The notes beneath the pieces are model-generated. The model was not told the origin of the DNA. It ran no database searches and saw nothing but the letters and a program-made list of their open reading frames with translations. DNA of 64,000 nt from Trichaptum fuscoviolaceum (Eukaryota; Basidiomycota; Agaricomycetes; Hymenochaetales; Trichaptaceae), in the NCBI GenBank assembly GCA_910574455.1, contig CAJSYZ010000007.1, forward strand, positions 1,966,001 to 2,030,000, read 5' to 3'. Positions 21,306 to 33,846 of the stretch are shown here, piece after piece. The stretch's first letter is position 1. Every line of letters begins with the position of its first letter. A program made the position numbers and the translations under genes.

Positions 21306-23908
21306 CTATTGTTCTCCGGGCTTCCGAGCAGGTGGTGTTCCTAAGGCGCTCACTCCCCAGGTAACCTCCGTGCTTCGTTTTATACTCCATAGCCAGGTGA
21401 TACCAAATACTGGTGTGCAAACCAAAACGTTGAGGACGGGGTATAGGTCAGGGAAACGGTGTGGTGGCGAGATAAGAAGCTGCATAAGATGAAGAAATAG
21501 GATAGTGATGTATACAAGCTATTAAAAAGTCGATCAGCTAATGATGCTGTGCTTAATACATATTGTAATGACTTGCCTGAGAGAATCGGCGCACGAGCGA
21601 TACTTTTGCACTTCTCCTGAACGGATTATAACCCATGAAGCAGTTATACAGGGCGATTACTGCAAGATAGGGAGCTGCAAGACCATCCTTTTGGAGCAAA
21701 GGCCACATGCTATTACTCAAATGAGTGGATGACGGGACGAGAATCTGAAGTTTTCACCCACCTGAACAACGCAACATTCTGTACTAGCATTCCCCACTCG
21801 AATGTGAACGAATCGAATTGTGCACCCGACATCAGAAGTGATAGGGGTAAAAGCGGGAGTAGTATGGTCTTTTCATGGACCTGGAAGGAAAATAGAAAGA
21901 ACGACAGTGACGAAGACAGTAGTGCCCAAGGCAGTATGGGCAGTGTGGGAGTTGAAACCTCCTCGCGTTTACCTGCGGAAGTAAGGCTCTTTCTCGAGCC
22001 CGCGGGTGGAACCGTGACATGTCGTAGTCTGGTTCCGGCCATGATGAGGTTGAACGAACTCGGAAGGAATCCTATCGCGGTGAGACCGGTAGACATTTTG
22101 AGAAGCATAGACTGTGAAAGCCAGAAGCGCCATTTGATGATGACGTTTGACGCACACCAAAAGTTGGCAACTTTGTCTTCGAACAAACCGCGACCGAAGG
22201 GGAAGATGCGAGTGATTGGATCGAGAATCGCGGAGGAGGGCGCGAAAGGCGGAAGGAAAGGCAGAAAAACGAGCACGAAAGCGGCGACTGTCGTAAAGCC
22301 TATGCGGACGAAGTGATTTAGACTATAGTGTACAGTTGTTAGTTCCATGGAAGTATAGTACGGATGAAAAAACTCTTACCCCGTTTTCGAAGCCAAGCAT
22401 CTTCCCAGGAGGTATGAGCCTATGGCAGGGGCATAGTACAATGCCATCTGCTTGAAACCGAGGCTGCAAACGAAGGCTATCGCACCCAATTCATCCTGTC
22501 CTTGAGAAAAGAAATTCAAAGCCATGAGGGTGAAGCCTTTAAGAGAATGAAACGGTTAGTCGTAAAATTATAATGAAATATCATAACATCTTACCGATCA
22601 TAACGGAATTAAACTGAAAGTGACCATGGTCGATGATAAGCAAACTCGGATGAAGTAGTAAAGAAAGGAGGGCAAAACTCTAATAGAAGGTTAAACGAGG
22701 CAACAACTTTGAGTGGGAAGTGCGAACCTGAGTGCGTCTAGAGCGGTTGGACATCCAGTAATTGATAAATAGTATTGAAGCGGGTATGTATAACAATAAA
22801 TCGGATACGAGGACCGTGGAGCGCATGAAGACTTTGCTCCCAGGCGTCTCTATTCCTCGAGACTTGTGGAGCTCGAACCATGCCGGCTCGATAAGAGAGC
22901 CACTGTCCATAGAACGCGTCAATATTGTTGGCCGAGAGTTGAGTGTTGCAGCACTTACATGAACCCACACAACCAGGAATGATATGCAGTAAGCGGAGGA
23001 TAATCCAAACCCCAGTATTGCAGATCATATTTGTACCATTGGCGAATAGGTAAGTGGTTCGTCAATTCCATCCAATGTCGCTGTGCCTCGTAGTCGCCAT
23101 ACATTGGAGGTGTACCCGCACCTAAGAAGTTCAGTCAATGGGCCTCATAGCAAAGAGACAGAAATGTAGACACACCTGAGTATCCACTAAGCCCAATACA
23201 CCACTTTACACAGACTGCGCCAGCAACCATACACGGTGTTACATAGTCTTGCATTCGGTTTCTGTGCATCCATTTTATCCAGCGTTTTCCAGCACCCTGG
23301 CTCTCCTTCGCCTCGAGCTTCCTCTCTTCTTCCACAGCGGCCCTGCGCAGCTTCGACTTGCTGATCTCTCGGTCATGAAGCGAACCGAAACTGAGCGTCT
23401 GAGCTCTGCGGCTCCCGTGCGCTGAGTTTGATGCGGGTATTGAAGGATCAGAAGGTAGCGTCGATGACGAAGGGAAAGGAGAAACAGCCCGTGAAGATGC
23501 AGGTGAAAGAGGCTGGCCCTTCAACCATTGCTGGCTCTCTGTTTGAAGTAGAAAGTGTCGACTTGGTATAGGAGAATGGAGAATCTCGCTTTGCTCCGTT
23601 TCTGATCTAAAAGTGCACGAAGCGTTCAGCCAAATCTCTCCTCGTTGCCAACTGGCTATTCAAACTCACTCGGCCACACTGCGTACGCTGTTGATGGATG
23701 GTTGCGCGCGAATTTGGGACCGCGGTACACGTATGCTGCCAGCGCTCAAAGGCACTGACCTGCCAGAGTTTTGGGACGTGAACGACAGGCGTCGTCGACT
23801 ACTCGGCTTCCGAGCGTACAGGCCGTCAAAGGACGGTTGGTCTGCGAAGTCTGCCATGAACGTGGACAAAGGTAAAAGCTCAACTCGTCTAGTAGCCGGT
23901 GCAACCAT
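21306..23908 (-). CDS. ALG6: Dolichyl-P-Glc:Man9GlcNAc2-PP-dolichol alpha-1,3-glucosyltransferase
   Basis: Minus strand, start chosen at ATG 23908, stop TAG at 21306-21308. An N-terminal cytosolic region of more than 150 residues (Ser/Pro-rich, then [11 protein letters not shown]) precedes the ALG6/ALG8 signature: [45 protein letters not shown]. Later come [18 protein letters not shown], a luminal/membrane region with [16 protein letters not shown] and a C-terminal set of helices. The enzyme adds the first glucose to the lipid-linked oligosaccharide in the ER. The last but one intron uses a GC donor (CAG|GCAAGT). The frame beyond it continues with [15 protein letters not shown] and ends KPGEQ-stop. 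Confidence 0.9.
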
Positions 23909-24054
23909 AATCACTTTCAACTCAGCCCGCTGATCATGATACGCATATAGCTAATCTTAAAAGCATAATTTTTACAGCTCTTATGGTCTTCGATTCTATA
24001 AGTTGGGGAATTGCGTATAATATAACATATATATTCTAAGAGTAAAGAAGACAT

Positions 24055-24990
24055 TTATTCTTTACTGTGCCCATCTACGACCTTCTCACCATCCTCCGAG
24101 AACTTTAGATTCTCCTAGAGTTGGATCAGCCGGAAGTACTAATCAAAGTAGCAATAGTTTTACCTGATGGTGATGCGATTTACCCACAAATTTCGTATGA
24201 TCTTGTTATTACGAAGAGGGAGTTCATCGTCGGGTATGAATCAGAAGTACAAAGATACAACTCACGGCCGTATGCGACTAATTCACCGGAGGAGTTCGTG
24301 AAATCAACCCTTGTAAAGGCCAGTGTTTTTCCTGATTTGCAATGTTCAGCAATGATACGAGCAAAATCGATATACAAAACTGACCCAAGCCCGTAAGAGT
24401 GGCCTTGGCGTTTAGAACATCTCCTGGTTTGCCTGCTGGCTTCAGGAATGAAGTGCCGATGTCAACCGAAACGCCGGTCATATAGTGGCCCTTCGTTGCA
24501 ACTGCGAGGGAGCCCAGAGTGTCGGTTAAGGACAGAATGAGACCTCCGTGGACGGTCTTCAAAGATATCGGCTTGAGTAGAATTCCAACATGAAGGTGAA
24601 TTGGCACCTTACTCCGACGCGGTTCACTAGTGGAAAAGAGCACTCAGCTTGAACGGCGATGAAGAATAAGACACAGGTGGTTACAATTGTAAGGCTCTAT
24701 CTTGAGAGATGCTTCAAGTTCCCCCGGTACCGCTCGGTGAATTTGCAGCTACAAAATTTACTTGAGTATCTTCTACATCCGGATAGAGCGCTGGATTACA
24801 TTCGGGAAGCATTGGACGTCGTGACCTGCAGAGGAGTAAATTCGTCGAGTTCAGGCTCGATAGTGAGAACAAGACTTGAGACCTTTGTTTTCGAGAAACG
24901 ATTTCCAGACCTGTAGAGCCGTCAGCTAGTGCCTGTCATAGCAGAGTAATTGAGAAATACACGACGAGTAAAGCGCAAGCAGGCAGCCAT
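24055..24990 (-). CDS. PaaI-type (4HBT, ACOT13-like) thioesterase
   Basis: Minus strand; stop TAA at 24055-24057, probable ATG at 24990. Hot-dog fold core: LQIHRAVPGELEASLKIEPYNCN, then VHGGLILSLTDTLGSLAV (HGG plus the conserved Asp), GVSVDIGTSFLKPAGKPGDVL, then KTLAFTRVDFTNSSGELVAYG. The last exons give HHTKFVG and ENLKFSEDGEKVVDGHSKE. Many very short introns, one of about 50 bases immediately before VHGG, are needed. ACOT13-like enzymes hydrolyse medium- and long-chain acyl-CoA in mitochondria or cytosol. Splicing of the first exon after MAACLRFTRR is uncertain. Confidence 0.8.
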
Positions 24991-25258
24991 GGCTGTAGGT
25001 AATGGTCAGGGCTAGAGGCACTGGCACGCGACGCGCAGTGGCGACGCGCAAAGGCAGATTACCTCTCTAGGACCTTGACCTCCAACCTCGAGCGCGTCCG
25101 TGTCTGCGCGGGACGCGACTTAACGACCGCGTTCTCCTCCATCTCTCCTCCTTTAAAATCCAAACAAACCTCCTCACGAGCCATCATATCTTGTCCCTCA
25201 CGTCCTTCCTTTCCCTCCCTTTCTTCTCTGCTTTTCCCCACTTTCAACCAACCACAAT

Positions 25259-28200
25259 ATGTCGATCGCCTCTCCTGCCGCCTCGGGCTCAGGCTCGTCT
25301 TCGCCAAGCAAGCAGCTGAATGAATACGTAGGCTCAGCGGTAGACACGGTGCTGTTGATCATCCTGACAGATTGCCTTATAGCAACTCGGAGACTCCCTA
25401 GGCAAAGGTGCTTTCGGACAGGTATATCGTACGTGAAATAGCTTTCGTGCGCGCGCTCAGCATGCTGATGAAGCCACTACATAGGCGCATTGAACTGGGC
25501 CACTGGAGAGACGGTCGCCGTGAAGGAGATTCAGCTGAGCAACATCCCGAAGGCGGAACTGGGCGAGATCATGGTATGCCCTTAATATCCCATTTACGTC
25601 CTACACCTTGCTGAGACAACCGCGCAGTCAGAAATTGATTTATTGAAGAATCTGAATGTGAGTAATATCTTATCCGTACAAATTCGTTGTCTGACTGTCT
25701 ATTCAGCATCCGAACATTGTAAAATACATAGGATTCGTCAAGACACGGGAATTCTTGTATATAATTCTGGAGTGCGCGTCGTAATGTGTTTCATGTGATG
25801 TAAACTCACGCCGTGTCTAGGTTCTGCGAGAACGGATCACTCCAAACCATCTGCAAGAAGTTTGGGAAATTCCCGGAGAATCTTGTGGCTGTATATATAT
25901 CGCAGGTGTTGGAAGGTCTCGTTTACCTTCACGAGCAGGGTGTCATACATCGTGATATCAAAGGTGCAAATATCCTCACGAACAAGGACGGATGTGTGAA
26001 GCTTGCCGACTTCGGAGTGGCGAGCAAGACCACTGCAGCGACGAACAATGACGCTGTGGTAGGAAGTCCATATTGGAGTGAGTTGTTCTGTGCTTTCATC
26101 CATGCATCAATACTAAGTCTATGTCAGTGGCACCCGAAGTCATCGAGCAGTCTGGAGCCACTACAGCTTCTGATATCTGGTATGCTAATAATCCTGGTAT
26201 CCGGGTGTGCGTCACTGAACTACGGGTTGCAGGAGCGTCGGTTGCGTCGTAATCGAGTTACTAGAAGGTAAACCACCATACCACTTCCTCGACCCTATAC
26301 CTGCTCTGTTCCGAATCGTCCAGGACGACTGCCCGCCCATACCCGAAGGAGCTTCCCCGATCGTAAAAGATTTCCTATATCATTGTTTCCAGAAGGATGC
26401 AAATCTTCGAATATCCGCGAAGAAACTCCTTCGACATCCATGGATGATTTCTGCCCGAAAGCAAATGCAGATGACTCCGAGGGCGGGTAAGAGGGAAAGT
26501 GTAGGCAAGGGCAAAGAGGAGAGAGATCCGGCGCGCAGGCCATTGAGTAACTATAATTATGACGAGGCTGTTCAACGGGTGCAGGAGTGGAATGAAGCAC
26601 TGAAGTGTGAGTGATCTTCTCTTTGTAGCTTGAGCCTCACTAAATGCGTTCTTCACGCAGCCCCGACCAGGCCTTCTAAAACAGCCGGGCGAAGGCCTTC
26701 CCTTACAGAAAGTATGGACCGACTATCACCTATACCCCCGTCGCCAACCCTCTCTTCTTCCATCACCCCATCCTCGAGCGGACAGCAAACGGTGACTGCA
26801 TCTGGATGGAGGAGCGCTGTGCCACTGAAGCCACCCTTGGTCGCTTCAGGCATTCATGGACCTTTAGGTTTGATTGAGAAAAGCCGTGAGCCACTTCCAA
26901 TGGTGTTGCAACAGCCAGAGGAGCAGACAGATAACTGGGATGATGACTTCGAGGAAGGCATCTCGTTGACGAAACTGCACGGCTTGGACAAATCCGTTCT
27001 CAGCGACGAGAAGCCTGATGTCGACGACAATGCCCAGACGATACGCCCGAACAGAAGCCCGTCGATTTCTTCTGGGAAAATGGCTCTCGCTTCCGCTCCA
27101 TCAGCAGATATGTCTACGATTGTGGAGGATTACTCTGACCTTGCAGCGGAAGAGGATGATGTCTTCCAAGACAAGATTGCTGACTTCAAACTAAAGAACG
27201 GCTCGCGACGAGGACTTTTTCATCCGAATGATATTAAGACCGTTGGTCTTGCACCCTCATCCCCTGGTCCACAATCTGCGCCCTTGCTTGATATGACCCC
27301 AAGGTCGACTCGACCTGGCATCAGCCCTATCATGTCGAGAGTGCCATCTAGTTCGTCGATGGGCCGATCGCATTCCCGATCCTCTTCGTTTGCCGGTTCG
27401 TTAGGAAGAGCGGAGGCTGTCAAGGCCATTCAAAATCAGGAATTCGATAAGTATGCGGAAGAGCCTGATGAAGACTACGAAGATGTGTTCGGGAAGCCGA
27501 ATAGCACAGGTGGGTTTCGAATATTATTTAGCAAGACGTCTTGTTGACTGTTTTATCGTAGCTTTCGAACAAGCTGCGCACACCCTGCAACTTAACACCC
27601 GCTTGTCCGATAAATCTTGGGTATGCCTTTCATATAGCCTGGAAATTTGCGAGAGCTAACGTTTTGTAGCTGGGAGATGACGACTTGGATGAAGAAGATC
27701 CATTTGCAGAGGTACGCCACTCATCTTATTGGAAGATGCACTATGTTGATGAAAGGTTAGATCGATGAAGGCTTCTCGGAAGAAGATTTGGAAGCGAATC
27801 TTTTACGAGACAAGCATGCGCGGCTTTGTCAACTCGTCAACCAGATTATTGATGAACTGACGCCGTCAACGCCTGATTTCCAGCTCAGAGAGGCTTGCGA
27901 TCAACTTGTGGGGACAACTTTACTCTTTGTCTCTCTTACGTTGTTGACCGTCTTGTTCATTGCAGCTGGGCATATTGGTTGATGCCCCAGAGATGCAAAC
28001 TCAGCTCGTTTCAGCGCACGGAATGCTGGCTATTCTGGAGGTGCTGGAAGCGAAGTCATCATCACGAGATGTAACTTGCAAGCTTCTGCAAATCATCAAC
28101 TTGGTAAGATTGAAGACCTCAATCTTGATGGTTTTACTAACTTTAGGGCTATTTATTAGCTTGTTAACACGGATGTCGGTTTTTTGGAGAGCTTCTGCCT

Positions 28201-30058
28201 AATCGGGTACGATATTTTCTCCTCTTGTCCCTCACTGATGCTAATAATCTTTGCAGAGGCATTCCAGTTATGATGGGTAAGTCTTTTGCGGACGAGTTGT
28301 ATAATCAACCGAACACCACTAACGATTCTGTCTGAATTCAGGGTTCACTTCAAAGAAGTTTTCGTTAGACTGTCGTCTGGAAGCATCACACTTTATCAGT
28401 TTGCTATGTCATACTTCTGTCTTGACACTGCAGATGTTCATTGCGTAAGATCCTCTTTCTATGCGATTTCGTTTCAGTGTTTGACAGGCTATAGATGTCG
28501 AGGACTGAAGATCCTAGTGGACCTCTTGGATGAGGATTTCGTAGAACAGCGCGATCTGGTAGTGCATGCCATTAACGGCATCGGAAATGTCTTTGAGTTA
28601 CAAAGTCCAACGCCGAAGAACGACTTTTGCCGAATGTTTATCAGGGAAGGCTTGCTCAATCCTCTGTCCTCGGCACTCATCAATATCATGGCTACTGATC
28701 CGTCGACGTCGGCGGCAATGAAAAGCAAAATCATCCAGATTGTGCTTGTCTTCTGTCAAGTATCGCAATCTGATGTGCACGTTCGTAGTGCTCTTGGGAC
28801 AAGAATGGTTGTTCGACGTATGTTATCGACATTTATATCACATTTATATTTTAAGCACTAATGTTTTGTCATTCAAAGGACTTATGAGGGCCTGCGAACT
28901 CCTTGAGCCAGAATACCTTGTACAGATGCTCAAGGCCGTAAAGCACTTGTCAATGAACGCGTCGCTCCTGGACGTATTACAGAATGCAAACTCCATCGAG
29001 ATTCTGGTCCGAATCTTAGATGAACATAGCTCTGGACCGCACATCACGGTGAATAAATTGATTGAATATTACATACGTCGATCTAACGTATGCCTGCGCA
29101 GGAAATTTCGAACCACATCTTCCAGACGTGTTATAACCTATGTCGCCTCAATAAAGCTAGGCAGGAAGAAGCGGCACAGGCTGGCATCATTCCGTGCCTC
29201 AAACGCGTCACTGAGTCTGGCTCTCCGCTCCGACAATTTGCTTTACCGATTCTTTGCGATCTTGCAAGCGCAACGAAGAGTTGTCGAACACTGCTTTGGC
29301 AACACGATGGTCTAACGCTGTACTTGTCACTGCTTACGGACCCATACTTTCAAGTCAGCGCTTTAGAGGCTATACTTTCATGGTAAGGTGCTCGTAGTTC
29401 TGTTGCAATCCGAAATAACACTTTCACTCTATCCAGGCTGCAAGATGAAACCGCGCGAGTTGAAGACGTACTTTGCAAGGATCCCTCGCTGGATCTATTG
29501 GTTAAGTGCTTCGTATCAGCAAAGGCAAACTCCTTCGAAAACCTACTTGACCCCTTCTTAAAAATCTGCCGTATCTCGAAGCAAGTTACACTTGGTATCG
29601 CCAAGTCACAATTTTTCCAGAGACTTGTAGACCGTATGGGTCACAGCAAAGCCGTTGTCCGCCTTAACCTCCTTCGACTCCTGAAGACTATCTGTGACGT
29701 ACATCCAAACCGTACTGGCCTTGTCGAAAAGTACGGGATTTACGACATCGTCGAGAAACTCAGCAAGCAGGATGGTGCAGTGCTCGTTCGCGAACTAGCT
29801 CGTGAAATCATGCCTTCGCTCGCTCCAGTCCTGAAGCCGGCGCTTAGTCGGTCTGGGAAGAATGGCGAGCTCGCTCCTAAAGTATCGATAGCGGCGAAGC
29901 GAAGACCACGAAGGACGGCATCGGATGCATCATTTACAAGCTTAGAAATTGCACCCAAGGCAGTTTCGTCAACATCGAAACTACAACCTTCGACAAGAAG
30001 CAGAGGACCATCAAGACAGAAGCTCGGCGATATTTCTTGGTTGCCAAACAATCGTTGA
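25259..30058 (+). CDS. CDC7/sepH: Septation initiation network kinase, Cdc7/SepH type (STE/MAP3K family)
   Basis: ATG 25259, TGA 30056-30058, many exons. The N-terminal kinase domain starts about residue 25: [16 protein letters not shown] (P-loop), VAVKEIQLS (catalytic lysine), [21 protein letters not shown] (HRD), LADFGVAS (DFG), VGSPYW followed by the APE region, DIWSVGC. After the kinase comes a long Ser-rich linker (about 26.6-27.5 kb: [23 protein letters not shown]) and a long helical, ARM-like C-terminal region ([72 protein letters not shown]). This layout is that of the spindle-pole-body kinase controlling septation. In yeasts it works with Spg1/Tem1 upstream of Sid/Mob kinases. Exon junctions in the ARM region are approximate. 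Confidence 0.88.
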
Positions 30059-30290
30059 GGCTTTCCAAGCGATTTGGAGCAGACTAACCGAGATCTATTT
30101 TTTCAGCCTCAAGTTGCATACATCATTCATTTGTTATTTTCTCTCACAACATCCCTATCGCTTTCTCGGATTAGCATAATCGTCACTCATTAGTAGACTG
30201 TCTATCGTGTGTAATATTAATAGGGTATGTAGGTACACTGCATATAAGTTAGTAATTGGTAGGGGTGAATAGGAGAAAAATGCTCACAAA

Positions 30291-31175
30291 CTACCGGCGA
30301 GCGAATGGAAGCTGGAAACCGGAAAGCAAGGCCCTCGCCTTATTCTGAGCACCGATACCCGTTGCGTTTGTTACGAAGTGTATGTGCATGCCATACATCC
30401 TCGGATACGCGTCCTGGTTGACTTCGATCTGCGGAAAGAAACCCATAGCTTCAGGTGGTAAGCCAATAGATACGACTCCCGAGACTCCAGCCGGTGTGTT
30501 CAAATTTGCTGACGACGGTGGAAGAAGAATTCCATCGAATTCTCTAATTCGCGGAAGGACGAACTGTACTAGAGTACCCAAGAATTCATACATTTTCTCG
30601 CCCTTCAAATCGACCTTCACTCCAATGGGTAACCCTGGCCGAACCCAACCAGATACATTTTTTCTCCCCTTCACCAGCTGCACCCCACTTGAGCTCATCC
30701 ATCCCCCACCGTGCTCTGTTTCGCCCGACAAAGCACGGAATGCCATGATTGTGCCAAGTAGGTTGCTTCGATTTGAGAGTGCGTTCTTCTGCATTGAGTG
30801 CAGGCTGATTTTCTCTAGTTTCACCACATTCTCCGACGTCGTTGGCGGTGCAGGTTTCTTTCCGATCTGCGATCCTCCCACAGGTGGGTTCTGACGGTAT
30901 TTCGAATATGGGTCCTCCGGGTTGTACGTAAGTCGTATCTCTCGGGGAGGGGGTCTTGCTTTTGATTCATGCACATAGGTCATGTACATTAAATCGTCGC
31001 GCAAGGTATTATGGTAGTGTTCTTCAAGACGTGACAGGTGAGTATTCCTGACGATGATGTCGACACTCGGGATTGGCAGCCCTCGTTTATCTCGAGTCCA
31101 TGGCTTGGTACGTGGCTGTACGTTCATATTACTTGTGCCTACGCGTGGTAGTCTTCGTATTCGTAGACCATGCAT
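30291..31175 (-). CDS. MRPL7: Mitochondrial large-subunit ribosomal protein uL5m (MRPL7)
   Basis: Single long open frame from ATG 31175 (MHGLRIRRLPRVG) to a stop at 30291; 294 residues, close to the yeast protein's length. Conserved uL5 blocks: KLEKISLHSMQKNALSNRSNL cut here into KLEKISLHS and ALSNRSNLLGTIMAFRALSG, then VKGRKNVSGWVRPGLPIGVKV (V-K-x-R, RPG..IG), EFLGTLVQFVLPRIREFDGI, FPQIEVNQDAYPRMYGMHIHFVTNA. An arginine-rich N-terminus is consistent with mitochondrial import. The frame stays open upstream for 61 codons, but the uL5 start fits the 31175 ATG best. It converges on the kinase gene with 232 bases between. Confidence 0.9.
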   Translation of the reverse strand: MHGLRIRRLPRVGTSNMNVQPRTKPWTRDKRGLPIPSVDIIVRNTHLSRLEEHYHNTLRDDLMYMTYVHESKARPPPREIRLTYNPEDPYSKYRQNPPVGGSQIGKKPAPPTTSENVVKLEKISLHSMQKNALSNRSNLLGTIMAFRALSGETEHGGGWMSSSGVQLVKGRKNVSGWVRPGLPIGVKVDLKGEKMYEFLGTLVQFVLPRIREFDGILLPPSSANLNTPAGVSGVVSIGLPPEAMGFFPQIEVNQDAYPRMYGMHIHFVTNATGIGAQNKARALLSGFQLPFARR

Positions 31176-31415
31176 TGTAGGAAGGGATGGACGGGGGAAG
31201 GCGGTCAAGGCGTAGAAGCAAGATGTGCTCTCATGTAAATCAATGAAAAGTCGCGTCTTGACATGAAAGTCGAACCTAATTAAGGTATGTTTTTCACACA
31301 CATGTTTTAAGTGTTTTGCATAGCATGTACAGAGTTCCAAAGGACTTGAGGCCACCAAACATAGTTCATCTAATTACAAGGTTCCCGTGTTTCTACTACA
31401 ATACTGAGCTAAAAA

Positions 31416-32945
31416 TCATGCAAGTTTGGAAGAGTCCCCATCGAGGTGTTTCATCATCCGAGCAAGCACTATATCACGCGTGCTCAACGCCCTTGAGTGA
31501 GCATTCCCAGTGAGTCTAGGAACTCTAAAGAAAGACATGCCCCGGTTATGATGTCCGCCAGTCGTTGGATCTTCATGTGATCCAAATACCATCTCCTCAT
31601 CGTCCATTCGATCAAGCTCTCGTTTTGCTAATATTAGCATGAGTACAATCGCAGAGATTCCCGCAAGCGCCATTTGTGGAAAGTATCCAATACTATCTTT
31701 ATAAGAGTTGAGGACAAAGTTAAAACCAAAGTCACGGTATAAATGCTCACCCAAGAGTACGCCTAATTATCGCGTTTGTCAGCAAAGTAGTCAGATATGT
31801 TTTCCGATTAGTACATACCGTCAAACCCAGGCGCATCCGGCATGGCTTCTCTCAGTTGTGGAATGACGAGGAGAACTGCAAGCACGCATCCAATATACTT
31901 GATGACATCCTTCGATCCCTTCGTCCCTAGCTTAATTCCGTCGTTGGAACTCGCTACAATAGTTCGACGAGGCTTGCCTCGGAATGCCGCAAGCATCGCC
32001 ACACCGAAGTTGAAATGCGAAAGAATCCAATTCAAAGTGAAGAGAAGCATTGCATAAACTCGTGCGTCTGCCGGACGTTGCACATGTAATTCGATATATC
32101 TTGCGGGGATCGAGACAGTATCAAAAGTGACCGAAAGGGGACTGTCCATAGATGCGACAGCAAATGACGAGGTCAAATCGATGACATGCAGTTTGGTGAT
32201 TGCCATGGGTATGTCTGGGACCGAATCACTATGACTGACAGCAAACAAGTAGGATGTAAGCAAGTATGTGTCAAATGGATATAGGCGAGCGTTGTGGACG
32301 TCAAGTACATGATCGCTGTCGAATTGAAGCAAGTTCTGGACACTGTAGAAAAGAACATGCTCGGTGAATATAAGGTCATATCATTGACTTTGGGTTCCTT
32401 ACACACTATACATATTGTTGTTCGAAAACATCGGCAGAGTTGCCGGGTCGTATGTAGCAAGGGGGTCTTTACTTCTGCATGAATTATCAGAAAGGGCGAA
32501 TTGAAGGAGCACAAACGTAAACATACCCGTCGACATAAATATCCAGGGGCATTGCGGGCATGCCGCATGCTGAACTTTCGTGTAGCATCGGAGATTGTGG
32601 TAGAACAAATCCAGTCCCACAACCTAAGATAGTCCAGCGGACTGTGATGGACGGTTCGTCGACATCGACATCAACACTCTCTCCCAAAAGCACGATCTAT
32701 GGGTGCGTGAGTTTCTGGCAGCTGGTTCGAAGGCTCGCACTTACTCCAGGGTCGGACTTAGCTATGTCATTGAGAATGGTGCTGAAGATGGGAGGCTCGC
32801 TGGCCTTGGTGAAAGACAAAGAAATAGACAGAATGAAGAGCATCGAAAAAAGAAAGGCCAAAATAATGATGAATTCGGATCCCATGGGGATCACGCCGAG
32901 TCTGGAACCGCCGCGGAAGCGTTGTCTGACCCTCATGTTGTTCAT
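31416..32945 (-). CDS. Membrane protein of unknown function (possible DUF4436-type)
   Basis: ATG 32945, stop 31416-31418; an in-frame stop precedes the ATG. Layout: N-terminal cytosolic basic piece (MRVRQRFRGG), one hydrophobic anchor (FIIILAFLFSMLFILSIS), a luminal/extracellular domain with IVLLGESVDVDV, ITVRWTILGCG, LYPFDTYLLTSYLFA and VSIPARYIELHVQRPAD, then three helices (LLFTLNWILSHFNFGVAML; VIKYIGCVLAVLLVIPQL; GYFPQMALAGISAIVLMLILA) and a cytosolic tail. The YPFD motif and topology recall the DUF4436 membrane family, but I am not certain. No enzyme motif is seen. Confidence 0.65.
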
Positions 32946-33846
32946 GGTTCAGAGAAAGAATGTGCTGCAAAGGAGTGACAGGAATTCAAGGGCGGTTTTG
33001 TGGTGACGGTAAGTTAAAGAGGACGAACGGAAGGGTAAGAACACTATGCTCACCAGCTCAGGTTTAAATGATGGCAGAACGTCAAATAAACCTCATTACT
33101 TCCGCTTCTCATCGCTTCTTGCACTCATGAGTTTGTCACTGGTATGCTTTGCGTGCTGGAGTCCTACTTGCAAGTGTCAGATTGGAGGTGAAGCCTTGCT
33201 TGCCTTTTGAATATATGGCGAAAGTTGCATGCTTCCAAGTTGCCTTCCAAAGACTAAACCATAGGTAACTAACATGACTACCTTTCAGCGTCGAACTTGA
33301 ATGCGAGGCTGGGCTTTATTTCAGCTGCCGTGCTTCTTCCGAGTCCCATCCTCGCATCCGATTTGACTTCGGGGTGTATTGTCGCGAGCGCTCTAAGTCC
33401 GATAGGAGCTTAAGACCGCAACCCTTCAAGTTGAACACGATTTAGTTCTTCAAGTTTTCAGGTTGGTGTTTACTCAAGCAGTTCCCACATACAAACACTC
33501 GGACTGTTCTAGAGGTCGATGGGAAAAAGACTACAATAGTCTGAGGATCGGGACTGAGATGGAAGAAGGTCGACAAGAGGCTAAATCGTAAGGGTAGGAC
33601 TATCGTGAGAGCAGTGGAACAGACGCACAGCATTGATATGAATATAAATCAGACCTCCACACGCGCAGCTTATTTCTACCGACACTTACTGTCACTGGCA
33701 GTCGGTCAGATAAAAATAGTGCACACCTCCCTCGCGTCTTCATAGAAGCAGACACTACTCTCAGACTTTACCTCTTGAGGAACACGCTTCTTTCCTTCTA
33801 TCACCCGTTCGCACCGCAGATACGCAAGGGTTATGGCGCGTGATTT
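32946..33846. other. Intergenic stretch, no gene seen
   Basis: About 900 bases between the 5' end of the membrane protein gene and the 3' end of the SET-MYND gene (both minus). Nothing here gave a supportable reading frame. Confidence 0.5.
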
